Below are positions 1 through 11,037 of a stretch of DNA of 64,000 nt, one piece after another. Under the pieces are notes generated by a model. The model saw nothing but the letters and a program-made list of their open reading frames with translations, ran no database searches and was not told the origin of the DNA. The position numbers were made by a program, and so were the translations under genes. Every line of letters begins with the position of its first letter. Position 1 is the stretch's first letter. The stretch is from assembly GCA_011634665.1 (NCBI GenBank), contig WAEK01000004.1, forward strand, positions 2,733,501-2,797,500. Reading direction: 5' to 3'. Source of the DNA: Mortierella sp. BCC40632 (Eukaryota; Mortierellomycota; Mortierellomycetes; Mortierellales; Mortierellaceae).

Positions 1-318
1 AGGCTATTATTTAACCAAGTCTTGTTCAGACGATAATCTATACAATGCAATGCTCTAACTAACATCTCTCAATCTGTCAAAAAAAAGGCCAGTCTTTATC
101 CGCGCCAGGCGGTTCAGGTATACTCGGCAAGCTCGTATGTGTGTGCGAATGTGGGGAGGGGGGGGGTTGTCCTTCTTTTTTTTTGTTGTTGTTGTTGTTG
201 TTGCCATCATTATGTTTTGACCTTTTCTTTTCTTTTCCTTTTTTTTTTTTTTTTTTTTGTCGATTACAATCCCTTGGAGGGGGAAAGTGTCTTCTTTTTT
301 TTTTTTTTTTTTTTTTGC
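1..318. other. Left-edge spacer, 3' flank of the PH-domain gene
   Basis: No gene is supported here. The stretch holds several poly-T runs (about 241-258 and 296-316) and a short GTT/TTG repeat near 184-201. Because the neighbouring gene is on the minus strand and stops at 319, these T runs are A runs on its sense strand, in the position of its 3' UTR or terminator. Confidence 0.6.
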
Positions 319-3300
319 TTAGGCTGTTGTCTGCTTTCCTATTCTCGAGGCATCCTGCGACTGAGAATGGTTGCTCTCTTCACCAAAGCTGCACAAGGCC
401 GTCATCTCTCTTCGATTCAGAAACTCTAGGCTATGCTTGGTCACGGGCATGGATCTCCTGTGAAGTTGTTGTTGCTGAGTCTTTTGTCGGTTCCCATAGC
501 CTTGATGTCCACTCCAATCCCTTCCCCCCAACTGTCGCGAGAACCGACCAAATGCATTTCTGGAACCTGGTTTACTCAAACTTCCAGAGTCGATTGCTGG
601 ATTGGAATTCGATCCTCCCATACTTCCAGTCGAGGACGGACTCTCTGTTCCCATTCGGAGCATAGCAGCTGCAGTCGCGGCGGCTGCAGCGGCCGTCAGT
701 TTGTCTCGCGCCGCCAAAAAGTTTTGAGCCTTTTCAGAAAGCCGGACTTCAGGCAATCGGGGGGCATGGTACGAAGGGATCAGGGTATCCTCTGGAGGCA
801 GAGCAAATCTCTGATCCTTGATCGGTCCATCTAAAAGTAAGTGTCCAAAAATGAAGTCAATAAAAGTTAGAATAGGAAAGAGGCAATAGTTGTCGCTTTC
901 ACCAAACGACTAGATGCTATTGCAAATGGCACTTCATGTGGACAACTTACCAATGAATTGCTCAAGGGCTCCCTGGAGAGATTTCCACGCATCCTCCGTC
1001 TCCGTATACCCTTTCAGTGTCACATAGCCTCGACCTTGTCCGTCCACTACTTCTATCTTCTCCAAGAAAGGACACATCTTCATAATGCTCTCTATAGTGT
1101 TTTTCGAGCACACAACAGTCTTTTCCTCGTCCTTTACTCCTTGCTCCACCCCAACTCGTTTGCCTTCAACAGGACCTTCATTCTCGCTTTCCATGGTCGT
1201 TGCCAGTGGTGTAGATCGCTTGTGCTGCAATCCCCCTCGGTAACTAAAGTAATCCTCTGCTCCACTGGTTCCACGACTGCGACCGTGGACCAGCTGATAC
1301 CTCGACTGTTCCCGACTCGCTAGAATGGCCGCTGCTGCAGAAGCAGCATTTGATTCGGTCAGAGTCGCTCGCTTGGCGGCCATCGTCTCAGACAAGCTCA
1401 TCTTTGGTTTTCTAGCATTCCATCCACTATCACTTCCGCAGGGGGATGACAATGAAGAAGAAGATAGATTTTTGGAGAGCTGGCTGTCGTCAGTGGCGAT
1501 GCTAGAGCTCGAGTCGCTGGAGGAAAGTGTGAGCTGACGACTCATCAAGGCATTCCTGAGTCCCTCTGCCAAGCTGAGAACGTTTGAGGTTGTGGGGGAT
1601 GTTGGAGAAGGTACAGAGAATGGAACTGGGGGCGATGTTGGAAGATTGGTAGTTGAGATGGATATGTCTGGGCTGGGTGAACAGGCACCATTTCTTCTCA
1701 GGTCAAGACTGTTTCTACTCCTTGGTTCGATAGAAGGCGATGATGCGATGGATTGGATCCCCTTGGAGGCAAAATTGAGCGATCGCTGTGAAGAAATCGA
1801 GGCTGTTCTTGTCAGTGGTAAAGGTCGCATCGGAGGCGTAGGACGCTGAGGAATAATAGATCCCGGTGGTGCGGACCGAATTCGATTTTCCGCAAAAAGT
1901 GTTGCTGCCTTGATAAAACTAGCTCTAGGAGAATTTGATTTTAGTTGAACCTTTGCCAATGCCTGCGAAAGTCGTTCCTGGGACATTCCTGGGGAAGCCG
2001 TTGGCGGCTGTCGCTCGTTGAAAGGCGACATGGAGGGCCATTGGGGCTGATTCAAAAATCCACTCGGAAAAGTTCCAGACAAGGTTCGGGTTTTAGCAGG
2101 GGTAGAAGCTCCTGATGATGAGAGCTGAAGCATAGTTACTGGTCGAGGCGCTAGGGGTGCTGAAATTCGGTTCCGGGCCTTGATTTCGGTTCTTTTGTCA
2201 GGCCGAGGTTTTACGGCCGTTTCTTTGTCCAGGATCTCGGTTTTCTCGAGCATGACCTCAGGCAAAGATGAGGTTGCGATCTTGATACAGAAAAAGTAAA
2301 GCCTTAGTTTGTGCGCCATTGAGGCCTGAATGCTTCGCTCATGCTGTAACCAACTATCACTTCCATTGTGTGTGACGGACTGATAATCGTCGCTAGGAGT
2401 GCTTTTTTCTGGATAGTATTGACTATTTCTTGTTGTCGATGATCCTAGATTTTTGAAGGGCGCAGAAGCATCCAGCGAAAGACTGAAGCATGAGCGAGAT
2501 CCAGTACCTCTACAGCTCTCTAGACGCCCGACCGCCTCCTCGTCATTGGCAGCTTCCACCCAGTGCAGCTGCCCCTCGCTATTAATAACAGAAAAGCATT
2601 TGATATAACGGCCGGTTGCTTTCTTCATGCTGATATTGCCTGCCCTTGATGTCGACCTTGAGAGTCCCTGGCTTGGAAGGCGGGGAATTCGAGGCTCATC
2701 TATCACGCCTTCCTGTGGTGAATCCATGCTATTGTTGCTGACGGGTGGAGCGCCAGTATTGGGAATATATAACCAGATATATCCCCAAAACAACGGTGGG
2801 AGTGAATTTTCCGCGCAGACTCGTTCCAACAGCTGTTTACTTGGTGCATCTAAATGCTCTGTTCCTGGGATCTGCTGTTTCGATTCCTGAGATGGCTCGT
2901 TGGGTGTGACAGCAGAGCTCCCTTTAGGCACTTCATCTTCTGGCGTTGATACTATGATTACAGTGAGACATGTTTCGAGTCATTAGGAATCTGTAGTACA
3001 AGATAGATGTCTTGTTTTCTGCGTGTTGAGCGCGATCTTTACCTTTCGAACGTTGCTTAAAGTGATCTTGAAGGCTCATACGAGATCTGATCCCAGGCTC
3101 TGTGTATGTACGTTGGCGCCGTTCGTCGTCTCGGCTCCATGAACCAGAGCCCTCGATGAGTTGCTGGTTATCCGGAAGAGGAGTGGGATCGCAACTAGGC
3201 AGACCGAGCCCAGCTTGAGCAGAGGATTGGCTATCTGAGCGGAGATGATTCTTTGGAGATGCGTCGCCCTGGACACTGCTATTGCAGCTGTTGAGATTGG

Positions 3301-6300
3301 AGAGGGCGGCAGCGGCACTGGAAATGAGAATAGGGTTAATCGCTGGCAATAGAGCGGCAGCTGGAGTGGTGCTTTGGGTTGTATGGGACCGCTTCCTATC
3401 CGAGGCATAGGCTGCGGCCTCTTTGATGACTCCAGCGAGGCGACCGGCGCACATTAACGAGCGGTGTCGCTGGTGAACCCTGTTTTTTTTGGTGAGAGAC
3501 TCGTCAATGGACGGCGGTGGTGTTAGAGGCGGTGGGGGAATGGGGAATCCCGCATTATTAAAAGAAGGAAGACCATGAGTTGGGTGGCAATTGAGTGAGT
3601 TGAAAATTCTATTCCAGTGATTCAGCTCCTAGATGTGGGAGAACACAAGGGAAAAAGGGAAAACGAAAAACGAAAGAAAGTGCAGTCAGTCACCCCATAC
3701 GACAGCCCAGGTGGGTCTCAAAGATGACCCTTTTTCCTCCTCACTCCTCATTTCGTTCAAAAGGCAGAACCCCTCGGGGCTGTCCTTACACTTTCGCTGG
3801 TGGCCCTGAAGCAGAGCTTGGGAGCATTTGGGTCAGAGGTGGTGATAGTGAGCATGGTCGAGGACATGACAGGCGAAGGGGTCAGCTTGAAACTGTGGCG
3901 CGGGTCCTGCGGGAGCGTCGTTGTGACGACGGTCAAAGGCACGGTGAGATCTATTGTTTTTTTGGTGGTGTCCTATGAAACGCAGGGACCGACATGGAGC
4001 ACAACTTAGATTTCCAGGGGCGGGGAGAGAAAAAAAGCAAAGAAAGAAAGGACGTTGCATGACTGCAGGCGCGTGGGGGTGGGGGTGGGGGCGGGCTCAC
4101 GCCAGGAGTGCAGATGCAGGATTCTGTTGCACCGTCATACCTTGCGCTTGTGGTAGAGGAACAGCCGCGAGCCTTGCAATACTACCCACTGCTCTTTCCA
4201 CATCCCGGAGCAGTCGCGGGTCAGCCTGCTCACCGGCCTGCTCTTCTTAGATAGCTTGAACAATATGCCCTCTGCATAATGGTCGTAGTAATTCAGCGAG
4301 CCTCCTGGAGGTGGCAGCTGTATATAGTTGTTGCGAAGCTGCAACTCTAGGAGACAGTAAGGTTGCAAGCTATACGAACTCACCAGTCGTGAGTGGTCCA
4401 GCCAATGGCCCTGTCATTTCAGAGACGGAGAAAAAAAAAAAAAAAAAAAAAAAAGGAGGAAAATAAAGGAAATGCTTGTCAGCTCAACATATCGTAATGA
4501 GCTGCTCACCGAGTCAGAGATGCCTTTTTAGACCGTTAGACTGTTGCTTCAGAACCTACCGCAGCGACCCAGAAAAGTCCAAAGCATGCTTTCCATGCCA
4601 CACAATCGGATCGTGTCTCCTCCAAGTCCAGCGTCTCTTCTCCGCCCATACTGTCCGCAAGCGTCCCGCCATGATCAAGGACATCACGCTCTAATAGCCG
4701 TCCATTACTACTGCTCTGACGACTCCGATAATGGTTCCAGCCAGGAAGATTACTGAACCGATCTCTGCTTGTCCTGGCCGAACATGCTCCCGAATCGCCA
4801 TGGCCATCCTTGTGAAGGGATGAATACGTAAGAAGCTGCTTCATCTGGTGTTGTGTCAACGAACCTTCACCAGCAGCAAACGAGGTATTGATGACAGATG
4901 TCGTGTTGCTCCCATAGCTCTGCTGTCGCAACCTCTGAGATGTGAATGCAGCGCCTTGGAGGCTCTGAGTTACAGTCTCGGAAAGTCCCGGCGTCTCTTC
5001 GGATGGGGGCGTGAACAGATCCTCGTCAGCCATCAGCTCCTCTGCACGAAGCTCGGCCTCGTCGTCACCGATGCTTTCTTGCTCCATTAGACTATCATCG
5101 TCATTGCACACACGACTGGGGCGTCGCGTTCTTGAGGTAGGGTCATCTGACCTGGGCGAGTTAGGACCTGAGTCTCTGTGTTCTGATCCCAAAGGACTCT
5201 TTTCCTTATCGCCCGCCCCCGCATTTGGACTTCTTAAGCTGCAAGCAGCCTGAGGCGAGACTCTAGAGAACGTTGGTGAGTGTACAACATCCCTTGCAGG
5301 CGACCCTAGTTGCATGCTATCGGACACGGAGGCTTGAGCAGATGGCTCGTGGCCGGGTAAGCTAGTAAGGCGGCACTTGGTCAAGATAAGGTCGCGCGCT
5401 TTGTGGACAGAGATATTACGCGGTAACTCAATCTGGATCCAAAGGTCTTTGGGCACATATCGAACATTTACAGGAATAGTAGTCGGGTCATGACCATGGC
5501 CATCCTTCCAGCCACGGATGCTGCTTGTCAATAGACCATGACGAAGCCGTTGGCCGTGATCAAAACCGCTACCGTCATTTCCGGTGCTTCGGATGCCTGC
5601 AACGCCGACTGCACCAGCAGCGGTCTGGACGCGCCTTCGCGGGACGGGCGGAGTAGCCGGTTGGGGCTGGAAGGAGCGTGGCGAAGGGACGGTGCTAAAG
5701 GAGACCTCGGACTTGGCTGTAGAATAGGCACGCCTACGACGCGAATTCTTTCTAGTGTGGAGATCCTCTTCAGGACCCACACTGGTATGCAAACGTTGAC
5801 GGTGGAGGCGTTCATAGTAGGAGGAGAAAGTGGCGTTCGTCGGCTTGGAATGACGAGGAGGAGAGAAAGTCCAGCTGAATGGACTTGCGGGACTAGGTGG
5901 ACTCGTCGGGGTGACCGGGAGAGAGAACGGGAGCGTGGATGGTGGTGGGGTCGAAGGCAGAGGTGGGGGTGGACCGAGGATGGCAGCGACACGCGGTTGG
6001 GGAGACGGGCGGATGAGTCGAACTGGACGTGACGCGCAAGGGCGCAAAAGGTCCGGATCTGCTGTTACTCTTCGCGCAGAACGTGGCGGCCGCCTCGGGC
6101 TGCGGTCAGCTTCATAGGGTCCAAGAGCGCTTGGCTCTAGTGTATAAGTCATCCCAGAGCTAGACACGGAAGACAGCGAAGTCGGACGAGATGGACCAAG
6201 AGTCGAATGAGTTGCTGTCGAGAGTCGGTGTGCGGCTGAGGCGGAATTGGCCATGATCTGACGGTGCAGCTGCATTGTGCTCTGGAGGAGCGAGTCGAGT

Positions 6301-6509
6301 GTGTGCGGATCGAGCTGCGGGGCAGCGACGGCGCGTGTGTCGGTCATGGCGCGAGCTGCAGGGGATGTGGGCGGCAAGGAGGCCGCGGGTGCAGTCAAGG
6401 CAGGCAGGGTGCAGAGAGGAACAGCGGCGACAGTGGACGAGGCCGTAGAAGTAGTCTGCAGCCGCCGGACGGGCCGAGGCAAAGAGAGAGAAATGAACGC
6501 GGAAGACAA
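319..6509 (-). CDS. RA-like and tandem PH-domain scaffold protein, multi-exon
   Basis: Likely membrane or small-GTPase signalling adaptor. Exons I can place on the minus strand are about 4555-6509, 4386-4412, 4141-4344, 3790-3950, 3052-3634, 952-2950 and 319-831. The first exon is Ser/Pro-rich and carries a ubiquitin-like/Ras-association-like strand pattern (VNVRYVPKDLWIQIELP, then a helix) near residues 345-385. The first PH domain starts at AEGILFKLSKK, includes WKEQWVVLQGSRLFLYHKRK, and closes in the next exons with HSFKLTP and ELNHWNRIFNSL. A second PH-like domain (FWGYIWLYIPN, GRYIKCFSVINSEGQLHWVE, RLYFFCIKI) lies in the large 952-2950 exon, followed by a long Ser-rich linker and a short C-terminal module (FLEKIEVVDGQGRGYVTLKG). 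The RA-then-PH order resembles the Grb7/lamellipodin layout. I do not recognise a named fungal orthologue. The start may instead be the ATG at MTDTRAV, about 50 codons downstream. Confidence 0.75.
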
Positions 6510-7530
6510 ATATTAGCGCGGGGAAGAGAAGGAAGTGAAAAAAAGGAGAGTGCTGGCAGGGAAGAGTCGAGGCAGCAAGGAAGGATAGGGGCAAGAGAGT
6601 ACGGAGATGCGGGCGCGGATCTCTGCAACGTCTCTTGGCGGGTGTGAGATGTGAGAAAGAGAAAGGGAGAGAGGAGAGAGTTGTTTGTGTGCGTGGGATA
6701 GGAGTTGGGCGGGAAGACGAGCTAAACAGAGCGAATGCGGAGGTCAGAGGTGGGAGCAGGAGGCGGAGGTGGAGGTGGATTCAGAGGAGGAGGTCGATGT
6801 GGATGCTAATGCGGATGCCGGGAGAGAGTAAGAATGCGAGAGCAAGAGCGGATGTAAGAGCGAATGCCAGAGGTGAATGAATAATTGAATGCAGATGAGG
6901 ATGTGAATTGAAGAAAGAAGAAAGAGTAAGAAAGAGAGAGAGAGAAAAAAGGAAAGAAAAAGAGAAAGAGAGCAGGAATGGTGATTGCAACAGGAATGAA
7001 CGGAGTGCGAGAACGGAGGATGCAAAGGACGGAGAGCATTCAGACCATGGGCCAAATGACAAGGACGCGTGCATCAGTTGGACTTGGTCTGTGCCTATTT
7101 AAAGCAAGAGCAAAAGAGAGAGAGAGAAAGAGAAAGAAAGAAAGAGAGCACGCGCGAGCAAGGAGAGACCGAGGGGGTTGTCTGTGGCGGGATACACAGG
7201 CCCCGGCGGGGCAGCCATGAGGTCGGATCAATGCGTCGATGGGCTGAATACAATCCTCTCAGACTCTCTCTCTCTCTCTCTCTCTCATTTCTTTTTTGGG
7301 TCACACAAGCCAATGTGTATGCATGGGCCCTGTTGCTGAAAATAATAATAATAATAATTCTCATGTCTGTCATTCTCGCCATGCCTCTTCCATGCCCCAT
7401 GCCCCACAGCACAGATTCATGCTTCAGTAGAAGGAGTGAATTAGAAAAAAAAAAAAGGCGATGCGTTCGCCGGGAATGGGAATGGAAGGAGAAATGAGCA
7501 TTTGATTTTGGACCTTTTTCTCTTTTCTCT

Positions 7531-7539
7531 CTTTCTCTC

Positions 7540-7611
<72 letters not shown>
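7531..7611. repeat. (CT)n microsatellite
   Basis: About 80 bp of nearly pure CT dinucleotide, interrupted only in its first 20 bases. It lies between two genes and is one of the longest such tracts in the window. Confidence 0.95.
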
Positions 7612-7614
<3 letters not shown>

Positions 7615-8422
7615 GACAATTCAGTGCATCCTGCCCAATCCTGGGTAGCAGCAGCAGCAGCAGCCAGCTCCCTTCCTCCCTTCCAAACTTTGCTCAAAAA
7701 GACTGCAGCTACACCGTGTGTCCCAAAAAGTCGAGGGCTCTCCTGATTACTGCCTGCTCTGTGCACGGTGCATGGTCCGTTCTGTCGGGCAAAGCAGAAC
7801 GCCCGCATGCCCGTTAGCTGCAAGCACCGTCCCGTCCGACAGTCGCCAGGTACCGAGATGTGACGATGATGAGAAGGACGCCGACCATGGCCCCGTCGCC
7901 TGAGCCTCTGGTCCCGTAAGCAACCAATGCCAATCCGTTTCGGCACCATGTCCTCTTTCGTCAGCAACATGTCCCAATTCACCCAGCGATCACCTTTCTC
8001 CAATCTGAAGCCTGCAGTCGATCGGCCAGAGACCCGCCTGTTGTCACCTGGTTGGTCGAACATTAGCAGTGGCGGTGTTTGGCGAGGAGTAAGAAGGGGT
8101 GAGGAACTGCGTTTGGAGCAGGGGAGTATAGAGAAGAGGCGCGTCGAGTGGACGACGATCGGGTGCGCGGTGCAGGGCCCGGGCAGGCCACATGGTGAGG
8201 TGAATGACTATGATGATGAATAGAAGGAGAAGGACCGGCCCCGTCCCTATACAACAATCGCATGACTACATGCCCCCGAGCGGACGGGCGGAAAGGGTTG
8301 GAGCTTGGGGGACGGGGGAGGGCTGGGAGGATACCACTGCTCATCTGATATCAAGAAGGCAAAGGAGTGTAATAGGGATGGGGAGAGAACACAGGAATGA
8401 GAGAGATAGAGAGAAGGAGAGA

Positions 8423-8426
<4 letters not shown>

Positions 8427-8472
<46 letters not shown>

Positions 8473-8575
8473 AGCATGCTTGCTTACACCCTCGGCGTGA
8501 ATGTGGGTTATTGGATTGGCCCCCGAGTCTGTCAACACAAATGGCCACACACCAGTCAGGGTGGAAAGGGAGAGA

Positions 8576-8616
<41 letters not shown>
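8427..8616. repeat. Paired (GA)n microsatellites
   Basis: Two (GA)n tracts of about 40 bp each lie at about 8427-8470 and 8577-8616, separated by roughly 105 bp of unique sequence. Both have the purines on the plus strand. Confidence 0.9.
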
Positions 8617-8624
<8 letters not shown>

Positions 8625-10266
8625 AGCAAGGAAGTGAGTGAGGGTAGAAAGAAAGGCAATCGGGTGGTGAGAACCAGCCGTGTGGCCATCCACATGGGGT
8701 TTGGTAATATACTGGGCATACGCGTAGAAAGCAGGCCATGTGTCTGTCTACGTGTCGTTTTGGACCTGGCAACGTGCGTGCAGAGAAGGAACCGGAGCCA
8801 GAGATACCCGCTTCCTCATATACTCCTTCCTGCCTGGTCTGGCGTTATTTTTAACATGCGCTCACTCGGTCTCCATTTGCAATCTGCAGACATGTATTAA
8901 GAAATGGATGTGCCTGAACGATCCTTGTGTTGTTACGGGTCTTTTCAGTTGTGACCGACTCTTGGCGGCCAAGGCTCTTTGCTGTGGGTCGGATCTCGTC
9001 CGAAAGCCAAGTAACGACAAGGAGCAATAGTGTCGCTGCTGCTGCTGCTGCCTGTTCGAATGCATCTGGCTCAGAAGCGTATCCACCTATTGCTTCCCTA
9101 TCCATCGGCCTCTTTTAACACAGCGGCAGTGACCGGATCTTGACCTCTAATTCACGCACGCGCGCCCTCCCCTTTCCTCGCCCCTCGCCAACCTCACCCC
9201 TACACATCCACACATCTTCGTAGGTCTGTCCGTCCTCTTTCCTGCGTTCAACCCAAATGGAACGCAGAGGCTGACACAAAAAATTCACTCCCAACCCCCT
9301 CTCTGTGCCTCGATTGGGTTGCATCCTCTATCCGTAGTGGAGCTCCTGCGGACTGAGGACAGTAGAGACAAATTGCAAAGCAGACTGCCAAGCTGCCAAT
9401 GATCCCAGGCCCCTGCTCCCTGCTTTTACTTTTTATTATTTGTGTGTGTGTGTGTGTTTGGATCATTGTAGTGCACTGCTGACGTTGACATGGGTCTCGG
9501 TTGCCATGCAACGCCATGGGTAGTTGCCAAGCGCGCTGTACTTTTCCGCGGGAGATGGCTGTGGCACTCATCTTTGGGACAATGGCTAATTGGGGACATT
9601 TGGGACCATGCTGGCTCCTCGGCGGCACAACGTGCATTGTGGCTAATGCTCCTTGTGGGTCCATCAATGCGATGAATATTAACTGAGGACAGCCTGGCAG
9701 GATTCGTTTCAGTCTCCTGTCTGAAGAAGGAAAGAAAGAAAGAAAGAAAGAAAGAATACCATCGTCAACCTCAGGCCGCTCTCTTGCTCTTCCTATGCGT
9801 TTCGGCGACTTGTTGGCAATGATAGAACAGAACGGTAGGTAACATGGACAGACAGCCCGTTATGGCAGCAGTGCCTCAGGATTGGTCAGTTCTGAACGAT
9901 TTGACCCGTTCCTGGACTCCTTTCCTTCCCGCCCCTTGTCTCCTGGTGCACTTGCCAGAGCGGGGTGCAGAGCAGAGCAGAACAGGCAGGCAGAGCGACG
10001 GGCAGACAGGCAGGAGATGAGGATGAAGTTGAATCTTGATCCTGAATGACATTAGTTCTGCCATTCCCATCAGTTCATCCTTTTTTCTCTCTTTCTCTCT
10101 TTCTGTATCCCCCTTCTCTGGGAGGAGAAGGAGAGGGAGTTGTCGTGTGACCCGATGTACTGGCTGCCCTTTTCCAGGCAAGCCGAGAAAGAGAGAAAGA
10201 GAGAGAAGAGAGAAGAGATAGAAAGAAAGAGAGCAGCAGCCCAGCAATTGTCCAATTCCTGCATAA

Positions 10267-10307
<41 letters not shown>

Positions 10308-11037
10308 GGTACCTTCAGGCAAACTCGTCGTGCTCCGCCCACAAAGAGAACAGTCCCATGTCACATTGGCTGTTCATACACATCCATTCCCAATCCATCC
10401 AATCCATCCTTTCATCCATCCCACCATCCACTCACATTGCTCGGCCGCTGGAATGGTCGCACGGCTTGTGCGTCTGCCCCACTTGCGGCAGACAGACAGG
10501 CAGGCAGGCCTCAATTGCGCAACGGTATTGTGTGGGTGCATTAAAGAGCGAGTGCGTGTGTATGTATGTGTTGTGTTGGGCGTGCGTTGCGAGCGGGATG
10601 CGTCGTGTGTGTGTATGTGTGTGTGCACGGTTTTACACACAAAGCGTGGGGACAGACAGACAGGCAAGAAGAGACGGGGGGGCAGCCAGGGCCAAAAAAA
10701 AAAAAAAAAAAAAAAAACGAACGCGGCCCAAAAGGGGAGACGAGACCAGCAGAGGAATAGAAAGTCGCAACAGTAGACAGCAATTCCTGACGCTTGCTTC
10801 TCACCCCAGAGGCGCGTGCGGGCCCACGGCGAATACGAGATGAAAGAACCCCATTCTCACGCTCATCCTTTCCTCATCTGCTCCATCCGCTCCATCGTCT
10901 ACCTTCTCTCCATCTCCATCTTTCATCGCGTTTAGTTTGTCTACATTCACCTTCACCCCTGCCTTTCCTCTTCCTCAGAAGAAAATAAATAAAGAAACCC
11001 CCCCTCCCTCCCCTTCTCTATAAAAAAAAAAAGTACG

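Larger units (their letters stand above)
6510..11037. other. Long spacer rich in microsatellites, no gene supported
   Basis: This 4.5 kb stretch separates the divergent PH-domain and F-box genes. It contains (GA)n/(CT)n tracts near 7265-7287, 7531-7611, 8427-8470, 8577-8616 and 10266-10299, a (TG)n near 9440-9456, a (GAAA)n near 9728-9756, a (GCA)n near 7650-7663 and an A24 near 10694. Open frames here are products of the dinucleotide repeats (Ser-Leu or Arg-Glu runs) and lack any domain. The part next to 6509 is purine-rich and probably the 5' UTR and promoter of the PH-domain gene. The part next to 11038 is pyrimidine-rich and ends in a TATAAAA-like stretch near 11018. Confidence 0.6.

Noticed and set aside
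141..665. Plus-strand open frame of 174 codons at the left edge
   Set aside because: It is the antisense of the last PH-gene exon plus poly-T runs (Phe/Leu strings), with no domain.
7095..8063. Minus-strand frame of 322 codons
   Set aside because: Its core is a translation of the (GA)n tract (Arg-Glu repeats). The flanks show no conserved motif, and the frame crosses several simple repeats.
8341..8772. Frames with long Ser-Leu runs
   Set aside because: Direct translations of the (GA)n/(CT)n tracts.
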